DNA from: Maribellus sp. YY47
Lineage (GTDB): Bacteria > Bacteroidota > Bacteroidia > Bacteroidales > Prolixibacteraceae
Assembly (NCBI RefSeq): GCF_023111095.1
Contig: NZ_JALGYW010000003.1
Coordinates: 69,446 to 133,445, forward strand
Direction of reading: 5' to 3'
Length of the DNA stretch: 64,000 nt
Numbering within the stretch: position 1 is the stretch's first letter; each line of letters begins with the position of its first letter. The notes below the pieces were generated by a model. The model was not told the origin of the DNA. It saw nothing but the letters and a program-made list of their open reading frames with translations, and did not search any database. A program made the position numbers and the translations under genes. This document shows positions 9,769 through 18,517 of this stretch, piece after piece.

Positions 9769-10374
9769 ATGAATAATCATAAAGAAAACCTGGAGAATAT
9801 TGTTTCGAAGCTGAAGCAGGACGGTATTCAGGCCGGCGAAGCTGAAAAGCAACGCATTATAGAAGACGCTAAAAAGCAAGCTGAAGTTCTTCTGGCGGAG
9901 GCCCGCAAACAAGCGAAAGATATTATTGACGAGGCCAAAGCAAAAACGGAGCAGTTGGGAAACAACGCCCGCACCGCTCTGGCACAGGCTTCGCGCGATA
10001 TCACCGAAGCCACAAAAGTGGCGATCATCAAACATCTGCAGTCGGTGTTTGGCGAGCAAGGTAAAAATCTGTTCACACAGAAAGAATACATGGAGGTATT
10101 GCTAAAAACGACTCTGGAGAGTATTTCCGGTCAGAAAAAAGTAACTGTACCTGAGCCTATTATGAAGGATATGCAGGAATTCCTGATCAGTGAGTCGCTG
10201 AACAAGGAAGTAGAGCTGAAACCGTTGGCAGGATCGCATCCCACCATCATTATTGAACCAACCGGGAATAACGGGCTGCAGTTTGTACTGAGCTCGGATG
10301 ATGTGGAGAAAGGCCTGTTCTCGCTGGTTAACAAGGATCTTGTAAAACGAATTACTCAAACCACGGAGAATTAG
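9769..10374 (+). CDS. atpE: V-type ATPase peripheral stalk subunit E
   Basis: 201 residues. The first ~90 are a highly charged coiled coil rich in Ala/Glu/Lys (for example AEKQRIIEDAKKQAEVLLAE), followed by a globular C-terminal domain, the layout of the E stalk subunit that holds the A3B3 head against rotation. It has no membrane segment. It lies 12 bp after B and 3 bp before the DUF2764 gene. Confidence 0.88.
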   Translation: MNNHKENLENIVSKLKQDGIQAGEAEKQRIIEDAKKQAEVLLAEARKQAKDIIDEAKAKTEQLGNNARTALAQASRDITEATKVAIIKHLQSVFGEQGKNLFTQKEYMEVLLKTTLESISGQKKVTVPEPIMKDMQEFLISESLNKEVELKPLAGSHPTIIIEPTGNNGLQFVLSSDDVEKGLFSLVNKDLVKRITQTTEN

Positions 10375-10377
10375 CCT

Positions 10378-10875
10378 ATGTCGAATATGGTATACCTACT
10401 TTGCAGTTTACCATCATTGAATTTCGCACAGGTGCCACCCATTTCGTTTGACGAGTTCTACCAGGATTCAGAGAAACAGCTGTCGAAGAAAGATTTTGGC
10501 ATGCTGGAAACGGTAGATCTCCGGAAAATGGACTCTGATGAACACGGTAAATTGAAACACTTTGCCCGCCTTTATGCTGATTTGCTCGGCGACATGACGG
10601 AACTGAGAACGGCCAAAACGGAGAAACGTCCGGTGCGGCTGGCTCATTTGCCCAAATCGCTGGCCGACGGGAATCCGCTGGAACGCGAAAAGCAAATCAT
10701 GCGCTGGCAATGGGATAGACTGGATGATCTGGAAGCAGGGAACACATTTTCCCTGGTGAATGTACTCGTTTACAAACTGAAACTGCAGATTCTGCATCGT
10801 CTTCAGTCGATGGAGACGGAAAGCGGGAAACAAGTTTTTGAATCGGTGATAAACGATGCCAAAAGGAAAGGTTAA
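10378..10875 (+). CDS. DUF2764 protein of the V-ATPase operon
   Basis: 165 residues beginning MSNMVYLLCSLPSLNFAQVPPISFDEF, the typical N-terminus of DUF2764. This family occurs almost only inside V-ATPase operons of Bacteroidota, spirochaetes and chlamydiae. It is likely a peripheral subunit or assembly factor and may stand in for subunit C, since no recognisable C, F or G gene is present in this operon. That role is inferred from context, not from motifs. Spacing to neighbours is 3 bp on each side. Confidence 0.85.
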   Translation: MSNMVYLLCSLPSLNFAQVPPISFDEFYQDSEKQLSKKDFGMLETVDLRKMDSDEHGKLKHFARLYADLLGDMTELRTAKTEKRPVRLAHLPKSLADGNPLEREKQIMRWQWDRLDDLEAGNTFSLVNVLVYKLKLQILHRLQSMETESGKQVFESVINDAKRKG

Positions 10876-10878
10876 AAA

Positions 10879-11493
10879 ATGGCAGGAATAAAAATTAAAT
10901 ACACCAAAACCGAGCGGGCAAAGCAAAAGAAGATTCTGAAGGTTTCGCAACGGATGCTGCCGCTTTTCGAAGCGATGGAGAAATCGTTGATGTCGACGAT
11001 TAATACCATTGCTGAGCGGATTGACGACATTCGGCAAACCATCGAGAAGAACCGGGAAGCTTCCAAATCCTGGCTCGCTGTGATGGGCGACTCCTGGGGA
11101 TCGCTGGCGGAGTTTATTTCGGTGAATGAAGTGATCACGAAGCCTGTGGATGTAGCGGGTGTTCGGGTGCAACAGTTCGAGCGTGTCGATTTCAATATCG
11201 TGGAACCCTCGGCCAACACGCCGCTTTGGGTCGACGACGCCATTGAGCTGGTAGCCGAGCAGCTGCAACTGGAGGCCGAAATTAAATGCTTGCTGGATCA
11301 GATTGAGCTGCTCGAGGAAGAACTGCTCGATGTTCGTGCCCGGGTGAAACTGTTTGAAAACCGGCGCATTCCGAACGCGAAAATCGCGATCCGAAAAATC
11401 GGGCAAAAACTGCAGGATGATGATCGCCTGACGATCGCGACCGCCAAAGTTGTAAAAACAGATAAACAAATGGAGGTGGCGTATGATTACTAA
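10879..11493 (+). CDS. atpD: V-type ATPase central shaft subunit D
   Basis: 204 residues, mostly long N- and C-terminal helices that would form the antiparallel coiled coil of the rotor shaft. Features include the basic N-terminus IKIKYTKTERAKQKKILKVSQ and the conserved segment RVNALENRRIPN-like (VKLFENRRIPNAK). It turns inside the A3B3 head and couples to the K ring. Its 3' end overlaps the I gene by 11 bp. Confidence 0.92.
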   Translation: MAGIKIKYTKTERAKQKKILKVSQRMLPLFEAMEKSLMSTINTIAERIDDIRQTIEKNREASKSWLAVMGDSWGSLAEFISVNEVITKPVDVAGVRVQQFERVDFNIVEPSANTPLWVDDAIELVAEQLQLEAEIKCLLDQIELLEEELLDVRARVKLFENRRIPNAKIAIRKIGQKLQDDDRLTIATAKVVKTDKQMEVAYDY

Positions 11494-13300
11494 AATGAAA
11501 AAACTGTTGCTCTTTATGGCAGGCCCGGATGGAGAGGTGGATGCCAATCTTTCTGTTTTAGGGCAACTGGGGGTGCTGCATGTCACACCGTTTCAAACGC
11601 CCAAAGATAGTTCTATTGAGCGCGTTGATGCCCGGATTGGGCAGCTGAGAAAAGCAATTTCAATTCTGGATAAGGATGACGATCAACAATCGGCCTCGGC
11701 TGATTTTGTGGATTACCGAACCATCGACCGGGGCGAAATTGTGCTGATGGACAAGGTTCTCGAACTGGATAAAAAATGTGCTCAACTTGAAAAACGCAAG
11801 GCCGAACTAAATGCAGCCTTGGCGAGTTACGCCAATTGGGGGCAGGTTTCGGCCGGCGACATCGACGAACTTCGTCAAGCCGGGGTATTTGTGAAACTCT
11901 ACCTGCTTAGCGAACAGGAATTAAAAAATATCAACAAACGCGATGATATTCATATTGTTGGCAAAATAAACAATTTGACGCAGGCAGTGCTGGTATCTAC
12001 CGACAGCGATAACCGGTTAAATTGTACGGAAGTCTCGCTGCCGCAGGCGGAATTGCATGAACTACGGTCGGACTTGGCAAAAGCGATAGACGGGCACCGG
12101 GAATGCGAAAACCAGTTAACGCAACTTTGCGCCCAAAAAAGCTTGTTGCAGGAAGCGCTCGATGAACGCATCCGGCGCCTTAACGTTCGAAATATTCAAT
12201 ATAGTGGCGTTTCGATCGACAAGCAGCTACGTTGCTGGAAAGGTTTTATCCCTGAAGATGCCGTTGAAAAGCTTATCAAGGAAGCCGAAAAGAATAGCTG
12301 GGGCTACATTATTGAAGAGCCCTCAGCCGAGGAAACAGATGAAGTGCCAACGCTTCTGCGCACATCACGATGGGTTGAACGTATCCGCCCGGTGATGAAT
12401 TTCATGGGGCTTGTACCGGGTTACAAAGAGCTGGATGTGTCGCTGGTGTTTATGATTTTCTTCACCTTTTTCACCGGGATTCTTGTTGGCGATGCCGGCT
12501 ACGGGCTTATCTTCCTGGTAATTACCTTTTTTGTACATCGAAAAACGGGCTTTGCCAGGAAAACCGAATTCCAGTTAATGTACACACTTTCAGCATCCAT
12601 TCTTTTTTGGGGAATCCTTACCGGAACCTATTTTGGCGCTGAATCGATCGCCAACATTTCGTTCCTGAATAAATTGAAGGTTGAAAAACTGGCCAGCTTT
12701 GGGGGCGATAATGTATTTGTGCAGAAATTTATGTTCCTGGTTGGCGCCATTCATCTAACCATTGGGCATTTGCAAGTGGCCTGGCGATATAGTAACAGTG
12801 TGAAAGCCATGGGCCAGCAGGGCTGGGTTGCCATTATCTGGGGCTTATATCTGGTTGTCAATCAAATGCTCCTGGGCATTGCAGCCCCGGGAATAATGAG
12901 TTGGCTGTTTATTGGCGGCATCTTGCTCGTTGGCTTATTTTCGAACCCGGGAGCCAGCTTTTTGAAAGGCATGCTCTCCTCGCTGGGAAATTTGCCGCTG
13001 AGTATCATCAACGGATTCTCCGATATTATCTCTTATATCCGGCTCTATGCCGTCGGTCTTTCCACCGTTTTAATGGCTTCCAGCTTCAATCAGATGGCTA
13101 TCGGCGACGGCATTACCACGCTGGTTTCCGGAATTGGTGCCGCTTTGATCCTGTTTTTGGGACACGGCTTGAACATGGTTTTGGCTGCCATGGCGGTTTT
13201 GGTCCATGGGGTGCGCCTAAATATGCTTGAATATGCAGGGCACGCGGGAGTCGAATTTTCAGGAAATGAATACAAACCCTTCAAACTAACAAAACAATAA
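11483..13300 (+). CDS. atpI: V-type ATPase membrane subunit I (a-subunit homologue)
   Basis: 605 residues: a cytosolic N-terminal half with coiled coils (to about 310) and a C-terminal half with seven or eight membrane helices. The segment FSDIISYIRLYAVGLS includes R520, the conserved arginine that faces the ion-carrying glutamate of the K ring. It forms the ion half-channels of the stator. It overlaps subunit D by 11 bp. After it, the expected K gene is displaced by a glycogen phosphorylase gene. Confidence 0.95.
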   Translation: MITKMKKLLLFMAGPDGEVDANLSVLGQLGVLHVTPFQTPKDSSIERVDARIGQLRKAISILDKDDDQQSASADFVDYRTIDRGEIVLMDKVLELDKKCAQLEKRKAELNAALASYANWGQVSAGDIDELRQAGVFVKLYLLSEQELKNINKRDDIHIVGKINNLTQAVLVSTDSDNRLNCTEVSLPQAELHELRSDLAKAIDGHRECENQLTQLCAQKSLLQEALDERIRRLNVRNIQYSGVSIDKQLRCWKGFIPEDAVEKLIKEAEKNSWGYIIEEPSAEETDEVPTLLRTSRWVERIRPVMNFMGLVPGYKELDVSLVFMIFFTFFTGILVGDAGYGLIFLVITFFVHRKTGFARKTEFQLMYTLSASILFWGILTGTYFGAESIANISFLNKLKVEKLASFGGDNVFVQKFMFLVGAIHLTIGHLQVAWRYSNSVKAMGQQGWVAIIWGLYLVVNQMLLGIAAPGIMSWLFIGGILLVGLFSNPGASFLKGMLSSLGNLPLSIINGFSDIISYIRLYAVGLSTVLMASSFNQMAIGDGITTLVSGIGAALILFLGHGLNMVLAAMAVLVHGVRLNMLEYAGHAGVEFSGNEYKPFKLTKQ

Positions 13301-13368
13301 ACAGTAAAATTGATTAAACAACAATGGCTTCAAACAACAACTTCAACGGCTAAAACAGGCACGTTACC

Positions 13369-13388
13369 GCTTTACGAAGTCGTAAAGC
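13369..13388. repeat. near-perfect palindrome between atpI and glgP
   Basis: GCTTTACGAAGTCGTAAAGC has 9-bp perfect arms and a 2-nt centre. It lies 69 bp after the atpI stop and about 110 bp before the glgP start. No T-run follows, so it is more like an operator or cruciform than an intrinsic terminator. The rest of the ~197-bp gap shows no gene. Confidence 0.4.
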
Positions 13389-13497
13389 ACCGATTTGTAA
13401 GCAATCTTTTTAACCGGGAAACAACTCAAAAATAGCGAAAATAAAATGGCTATTAATTTTCAAGAGCGTTCAAGTGTTTCACAAAAGACAACAAATT

Positions 13498-15993
13498 ATG
13501 GCAAAAAATAATCAAACAGTTCAAGGTTCCCGTCCCAACATTTCAATATTAGAAAATAAAGTGCGGACCGGAATGGATGTTCAATCCCTGAAGACCCACA
13601 TTGCTGAAATTTTATTCTACCAGCAGGGGCGAAAAATAGAAGATGCCTCGCTGAATGACGTTTATCTGGCTGTTGCGTTAGCCATCCGCGACCGGCTTAA
13701 GCTGCGGGAGCTGATCACCATGGAATCGGTATTGATGAAAGGTGATGCCCGCCTGGTAAGCTACCTGTCGGCCGAATTTTTGATGGGACCGCAACTGGGC
13801 GCCAACCTGATTGACCTGGATATTTACGACCAAACGAAACAGGCCGTCACCGAGCTGGGCTTCGATTTTGATAAAGTGATTAGCCAGGAAGTGGAGCCCG
13901 GGCTGGGCAACGGCGGATTAGGCCGGCTGGCCGCTTGCTATATCGATTCGATGGCCTCCCTTGGCATACCGGCCATTGGCTATGGAATCCGTTACGAGTT
14001 TGGTATTTTCGACCAGGAAATTAGCGATGGCTGGCAGGTTGAAAAAACAGACAAATGGTTGCGTAAAGGCAACCCCTGGGCGATCGAGCGGCCCGAGCTT
14101 TCGGTAAATGTCAACTTTGGCGGCCACACCGAACCATACACCGATGACGAAGGCCGGACATGTTACCGCTGGATTCCCGACTATGAGGTCAAAGGAATTC
14201 CTTGCGACACCCCCGAAATGGGATACAAAGTATCATCCTGTAACTTTCTACGCTTGTGGAAATCTGAGGCTGTTGAATCATTCGATTTTTCGTCATTCAA
14301 CCGGGGCGACTATTATAAAGCGGTGGAAAACAATGTGAAGTCTGAGAATATCAGCAAGGTTTTATATCCGAATGATGAAATGATCGACGGGAAAAAGTTG
14401 CGCCTGAAACAGCAATATTTCTTCGTGTCGTGCTCGCTTCAGGATATGATGCGGATGCACCTGCGCTATGGCGGCAAACCGGAAACATTTGATCAACGCT
14501 TTGCCATACAGCTCAACGATACGCATCCGAGTATTGCCGTGGCCGAGCTTATGCGGCGGCTGCTGGATGAATATAAACTGGACTGGGATACGGCCTGGAG
14601 TACCACCCGTAAAACCTTTAGCTACACCAATCATACGCTTCTGCCCGAAGCGCTCGAAAAATGGTCGGTTGGGCTTATGCAATATTTAGTGCCCCGCATA
14701 CTGGAAATCATCTACGAAATCAACTTCCACTTTCTTCAGGAAGTCGGACGGCAGTTCCCGAACGATACGGAAAAACTGTCGAGGCTGTCTCTCATTGAGG
14801 AGTCGGGCGAAAAATATGTTCGCATGGCCAACCTGGCCTGTGTGGGCAGCTACGCCATCAACGGGGTGGCCGCCTTGCATACCGAACTTTTGAAAAAGCT
14901 GGTCCTGCCCGACTGGGTCGATATGTACCCCGCACGATTTTTCAATGTTACCAACGGGGTTACCCCGCGCCGGTTTATGGTTTTAAGTAATCCGGGCTTA
15001 AGCCAGCTCATCACCGAAACTATTGGTGACCAATGGCCCGGAAAACTCGACGAACTACGCAAACTGGAGACTTTTGCCGGCGATGCAGCATTCCGCGAAC
15101 AGTTCCGAAAGGTAAAACTGGAAAACAAAAAACAGCTGTCAGCCCTCATACTAGAACGCACCGGCATCCTAACCGATCCGTCCTCCCTGTTCGATGTGCA
15201 GGTTAAACGCATACACGAATACAAGCGCCAGCACCTGAATATATTGCACATCCTTACCCTGTATTTGCGCATTAAGGCCAATCCGGCTATCGATATGGTT
15301 CCCCGCACCTTTGTGTTTGGCGGTAAAGCCGCGCCCGGGTACTACATGGCCAAGCTTATCATCAAGTTAATTAATGCGGTAGGCGAATTGGTGAATAACG
15401 ATCCGGATGTAAACGGCAGGCTCAAGGTGGTTTTCTTTCCAAACTTCAATGTGGCCAATGCCCAAAATATTTATCCCGCCGCCGACCTTTCTGAGCAAAT
15501 TTCGACAGCAGGAATGGAGGCCAGCGGAACAGGCAACATGAAATTTGCCATGAATGGCGCCCTGACGATCGGCACGCTTGACGGCGCCAATATTGAAATA
15601 AGAAACGAAGTGGGCGAAGATAATTTCTTCCTGTTTGGTCTCACCGCCGATCAGGTGGAAGAAACCAAACGCAACGGGTATAGTCCTTACTTTATCTACT
15701 CGCACAATGAAGAGTTGGGCAAAGTCATCGACTTTATTTATTCCGGGCAATTGTCGCATGGCGATACCAACTTGTTCCGCCCCCTTGTCGATAATCTGCT
15801 GTGGAACGATCCTTATCTGCTGCTGGCTGACTACCCGCTGTATGTGGCTTGTCAGGAAATCGTATCTCAAACCTGGAGAAATACTTCCGTGTGGGATGAA
15901 AAAGCGATCCTGAACGTGGCGCGGATGGGGAAATTCTCTAGCGACCGTTCCATTAGCGACTATTGCGAGAAAATATGGAAACTGAAGCGATGA
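13498..15993 (+). CDS. glgP: glycogen/maltodextrin phosphorylase
   Basis: 831 residues from the ATG at 13498 (a GTG at 13474 would add 8 residues; the ATG gives the better N-terminus MAKNNQTVQ). The family signature EASGTGNMKFAMNGALTIG carries K682, the pyridoxal-5'-phosphate lysine. Other conserved pieces are GLGNGGLGRLAACYIDS and AIQLNDTHPSIAVAEL. It releases glucose-1-phosphate from alpha-1,4-glucans in the cytosol. Length is that of the E. coli-type GlgP/MalP family. It sits between subunits I and K of the V-ATPase, which is an uncommon position; it may simply be a read-through neighbour or may be coregulated with ion pumping. Confidence 0.95.
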   Translation: MAKNNQTVQGSRPNISILENKVRTGMDVQSLKTHIAEILFYQQGRKIEDASLNDVYLAVALAIRDRLKLRELITMESVLMKGDARLVSYLSAEFLMGPQLGANLIDLDIYDQTKQAVTELGFDFDKVISQEVEPGLGNGGLGRLAACYIDSMASLGIPAIGYGIRYEFGIFDQEISDGWQVEKTDKWLRKGNPWAIERPELSVNVNFGGHTEPYTDDEGRTCYRWIPDYEVKGIPCDTPEMGYKVSSCNFLRLWKSEAVESFDFSSFNRGDYYKAVENNVKSENISKVLYPNDEMIDGKKLRLKQQYFFVSCSLQDMMRMHLRYGGKPETFDQRFAIQLNDTHPSIAVAELMRRLLDEYKLDWDTAWSTTRKTFSYTNHTLLPEALEKWSVGLMQYLVPRILEIIYEINFHFLQEVGRQFPNDTEKLSRLSLIEESGEKYVRMANLACVGSYAINGVAALHTELLKKLVLPDWVDMYPARFFNVTNGVTPRRFMVLSNPGLSQLITETIGDQWPGKLDELRKLETFAGDAAFREQFRKVKLENKKQLSALILERTGILTDPSSLFDVQVKRIHEYKRQHLNILHILTLYLRIKANPAIDMVPRTFVFGGKAAPGYYMAKLIIKLINAVGELVNNDPDVNGRLKVVFFPNFNVANAQNIYPAADLSEQISTAGMEASGTGNMKFAMNGALTIGTLDGANIEIRNEVGEDNFFLFGLTADQVEETKRNGYSPYFIYSHNEELGKVIDFIYSGQLSHGDTNLFRPLVDNLLWNDPYLLLADYPLYVACQEIVSQTWRNTSVWDEKAILNVARMGKFSSDRSISDYCEKIWKLKR

Positions 15994-16144
15994 GCCAATA
16001 ACAGTACAGCATGCAATTTCGTGTCAACCATCGGCAAAAAGCATTGGTTTGTTCCTGTGCAAAGGGACCATCACGAAACCGGGTATGTTTTTGAAATACA
16101 ATGAATTTGAAAATGAATAATAAAAAGATTTAAAGCGTTTAAAA

Positions 16145-16615
16145 ATGACATTAACTACAATTTTAGCAACAACAGTTACAGGCTTTGGCGGACATGCCAT
16201 CGCCTTAGGTATGGCAGGAGTCGGTTCTGCCATCGGAACAGGAATCGCCGGAATGGGAGCTTTAGGGCTTTGGAAACAGTCGTTGAAAGAGAAAAAGAAG
16301 CTTCCGTCGTTGGCGCTGGCCATGGTTGGTATGCCGTTAAGCCAGGTTATTTACGGGATGATTTTTATGAACTCGTTAAAAGGGGCTGAACTGAACCCGG
16401 ACAGTTATCTGAACCAAATGATTTTCGCCCTTTTTGTTGGGGTTGCCATAGCTGCCTCGGCGATCATGCAGGGAAAAGTTGGTGCAGCTGCCTGTTCAAA
16501 CTTAGCGGTAGATGACAAACAAGGAGCAGGTATGTACATTGCAGCCATGGGCGTTATCGAAACCGTTGCGCTGCTTACCATGGTGTTCGGCATGGGGGCT
16601 ACTCCGGGCGCATAA
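16145..16615 (+). CDS. atpK: V-type ATPase proteolipid subunit K (c-ring), probable Na+ type
   Basis: 156 residues with four membrane helices in two hairpins, as in Enterococcus hirae NtpK. The ion-site residues can be matched: S66 and Q67 (in MPLSQVIYG) for NtpK T64/Q65, Q109 (in MQGKVGAA) for Q110, and E139 (in GVIETVALL) for E139; M63 replaces L61. The presence of both glutamines and the hydroxyl residue is what is expected of a Na+-translocating ring, though this is inference from homology. The gene is separated from subunit I by glgP and has its own 150-bp upstream gap. Confidence 0.93.
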   Translation: MTLTTILATTVTGFGGHAIALGMAGVGSAIGTGIAGMGALGLWKQSLKEKKKLPSLALAMVGMPLSQVIYGMIFMNSLKGAELNPDSYLNQMIFALFVGVAIAASAIMQGKVGAAACSNLAVDDKQGAGMYIAAMGVIETVALLTMVFGMGATPGA

Positions 16616-16781
16616 CCCCGGATGGAGAGTCTCAAAACATATTAAGGAGTTCATCGTTCATTTTTTTCGATTGTCATAAGAAACATCGAAATAATAGTAA
16701 CGGCGATGCTCAGAGTCCGATTTTGTATAAAACGATATTTGCATAACATGTATTCACAACTAACTCATAAAACAAAAGGAT

Positions 16782-16982
16782 ATGTGCGAGGAAGATATCA
16801 AGAATAGCGCAGATGTAATTTGCTTGACACTTTCGACCAATGGATTAATGACTTTTGGGAAACTTGAAGAATTTACAGGTTACAATGAAAAGCAAGTTTT
16901 CAAGGCCCTGAGGTGGCTGATGAATAACGAAAAAATAGGATTTATTGAAAAGAACGGGTTGATATATGTTGAAGCCAGATAA
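16782..16982 (+). CDS. small winged-helix protein (DUF2582-like), copy 2
   Basis: 66 residues and a paralogue of the protein at 3446-3673: both have an N-terminal acidic segment, a helix ending in the E[LF]TGYNEK core, a second helix with [LR]WL and a wing ending in GLIYVE / GILYVE. Like copy 1 it has no sensor domain and is followed by a hairpin element (17055-17112). A TATTTG-containing -7-like sequence is present near 16737. Possible role in local transcription control; not demonstrated. Confidence 0.72.
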   Translation: MCEEDIKNSADVICLTLSTNGLMTFGKLEEFTGYNEKQVFKALRWLMNNEKIGFIEKNGLIYVEAR

Positions 16983-17054
16983 ATGATTTTTACAACAAGT
17001 GCCTGTTAGTAGGGCGTGTAATTTTGAAAAGTTCAGGGAAGAACCTAGATAAAC

Positions 17055-17112
17055 GCCAATATCGGTTAATTCAGTAAGCTTCGTACTTACTGCTTTAACC
17101 GGTAAGGCCAAT
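17055..17112 (+). other. large hairpin, copy 2 of the paired structured element
   Basis: CGGTTAA (17063-17069) pairs with TTAACCG (17095-17101) and CAGTAAG (17072-17078) with CTTACTG (17086-17092) around a 7-nt loop; outer GCC (17055-17057) can pair with GGC (17106-17108). The 3' side AACCGGTAAGGC is shared with the element at 3714-3784, while the inner stem has changed on both sides and kept its pairing, as expected if the structure matters. It ends about 24 bp before the phospholipase gene, so it would lie in that gene's leader. Confidence 0.55.
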
Positions 17113-17135
17113 CTTTTGCAAGAGAAGGAAGGACA

Positions 17136-18032
17136 ATGAGAAAGAGAAACTACATAATTTCACTTTTTTTGGTTTCAATTTATTCGGTGAGCAATTTGCA
17201 TGCACAGGATAAGGAAGTAGAGGAACTTTGGAAAAATCAAATCGATACCGGAAGAGTTGTTTTTACAAAGTCGATGTACCTGGAGATTAACGAGCAGCAG
17301 GTATTGGATTTATTGGACCGGCAACCCAGTTTTGGTATGTACAAGGATAATTACTTTACCACTGGGGTTCCGACCAATAAAAAGATAGACCAATATTCGG
17401 CTGATGCCAAGTTTCAGATCAGTATCCGTCAGCGGTTAACCAAAACCGTACTGCCGTTTAATTCTCTTTTAATGCTGACTTATACTCAAAAGTCGTTCTG
17501 GGATATTTATCAGGATTCTTATCCGTTTGCCGATAACAACTATAATCCGGGACTGGCTCTGGCAAAACCTATAGTTGTCAATAACAAATTGGGAGGTATT
17601 GGGATATTAGCCTTTGAACATGAATCTAACGGTATAGGAGACAGCTTGAAATCCCGCAGTTGGAACTATTTTGTGTTTACAGGCACCTATTTCTATAATA
17701 TGTATTTTACTGTTCAGGCAAAAGTGTGGGCTGGGGGGGTTAGTGACGATAATCCGGACTTACTGGCCTATCGGGGCTATGGACTGGTAGCAGTTAACTA
17801 TCGTAGCAAGAGTGACCGCTTGTGGATTTCAGCCATCGTCAATCCGTTAAATAATCTTACCAGCTTTAATACGCAGCTAGAACTCAATTTTAAAATCGCT
17901 CCTAAATTCAATCAGTACCTATTTGTGCAATGGTATAACGGATATGGAGAAAGACTCTTGGAGTACAATCAGTATACCTCTATGATAAGAATAGGTATCT
18001 GTATAAAACCACCATTGCGGAACATCTATTAG
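17136..18032 (+). CDS. pldA: outer-membrane phospholipase A (OMPLA/PldA family)
   Basis: 298 residues with an N-terminal signal peptide (YIISLFLVSIYSVSNLHAQ). The catalytic segment HESNGIGDSLKSRSWN supplies H162, S164 and N177, matching the His-Ser-Asn triad of E. coli OMPLA (H142, S144, N156), with one extra residue between Ser and Asn. The rest is predicted to be a 12-strand barrel. It should hydrolyse phospholipids that reach the outer leaflet. It lies just downstream of the hairpin element and is monocistronic as far as can be seen. Confidence 0.85.
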   Translation: MRKRNYIISLFLVSIYSVSNLHAQDKEVEELWKNQIDTGRVVFTKSMYLEINEQQVLDLLDRQPSFGMYKDNYFTTGVPTNKKIDQYSADAKFQISIRQRLTKTVLPFNSLLMLTYTQKSFWDIYQDSYPFADNNYNPGLALAKPIVVNNKLGGIGILAFEHESNGIGDSLKSRSWNYFVFTGTYFYNMYFTVQAKVWAGGVSDDNPDLLAYRGYGLVAVNYRSKSDRLWISAIVNPLNNLTSFNTQLELNFKIAPKFNQYLFVQWYNGYGERLLEYNQYTSMIRIGICIKPPLRNIY

Positions 18033-18056
18033 CAAAAGCCATTTAAAGCGTGAGCC

Positions 18057-18287
18057 ATTACCGAAAAATCATACCCAAAGAACAAGATTAAAATTGTTTT
18101 GATTGATCCACTTAATCCAGACGGAACGATTCATCAGCAAATGACTGATCTTGTAAGCTCGGTTAATAACAATTTAGGAAACAAGGTGGCTATTAAAAAA
18201 CATTTTAATATAAATGAAGGTAGTGTACCTAAAGACAGTTTAAAAGATTGTCTAGCTTATTTCATCGAATCCAACATCTCCCAGTAA
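18057..18287 (+). pseudogene. short orphan reading frame, possible gene remnant
   Basis: An open frame follows the stop codon at 18051-18053 but contains no ATG near its start; the first usable codons are ATT (18057) or TTG (18099). The 62-77 residue product (core VLIDPLNPDGTIHQQMTDLV) matches no family I know. Its 3' end is next to an imperfect direct repeat whose partner is at 27261. It may be the decayed edge of a gene interrupted when the siderophore region inserted. Confidence 0.3.
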
Positions 18288-18326
18288 CTTTAATTCTGTT
18301 ATTAAATGGTTCGAATTTTGTACCGT
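18277..18326 (+). repeat. imperfect direct repeat, left copy
   Basis: This ~50-bp segment starts with TCTCCCA and ends with a 27-bp core (18300-18326) made of TATTAAATG, then GTTCGAA, then TTTTGTACCGT. The right copy at 27261-27312 has the same blocks (TATTAAATG, ATTCGAA, GTTTTGTACAGT) with about three changes in the core. The two copies flank only the siderophore operon and its upstream gap. Confidence 0.5.
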
Positions 18327-18346
18327 AGGGGTCACGTTAAGAAATC

Positions 18347-18383
18347 AAAAGCCTCGTAATTATAGATATTGCGGGGCTTTTTT
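18347..18383 (+). terminator. intrinsic terminator
   Basis: AAAAGCCTCG (18347-18356) pairs with CGGGGCTTTT (one T-G pair) across an AT-rich loop, and the stem runs into TTTTTT at 18378-18383. The A-run on the left side means it could work in both directions, ending both the phospholipase-side transcript and the minus-strand siderophore operon. Confidence 0.7.
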
Positions 18384-18517
18384 GTGTTCGAACTAAAACG
18401 AAACACTTCTCAACAAAAAAACACCAATCAACAATAAAACAGCTATGTACAAAACACGAGTCCCGTCGGGAATTTTGAATGATATAATACCTTATTGTAA
18501 CTATTGACCAAAATATT

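Noticed and set aside
10468-11586. 372-residue minus-strand frame opposite DUF2764 and atpD
   Set aside because: Spans two real plus-strand genes, is His/Phe-rich and lacks any recognisable fold.
18305-18320. tRNA T-loop-like GGTTCGAAT
   Set aside because: The flanking 5-bp arms do not pair, and no acceptor stem, D arm or anticodon arm is present upstream.
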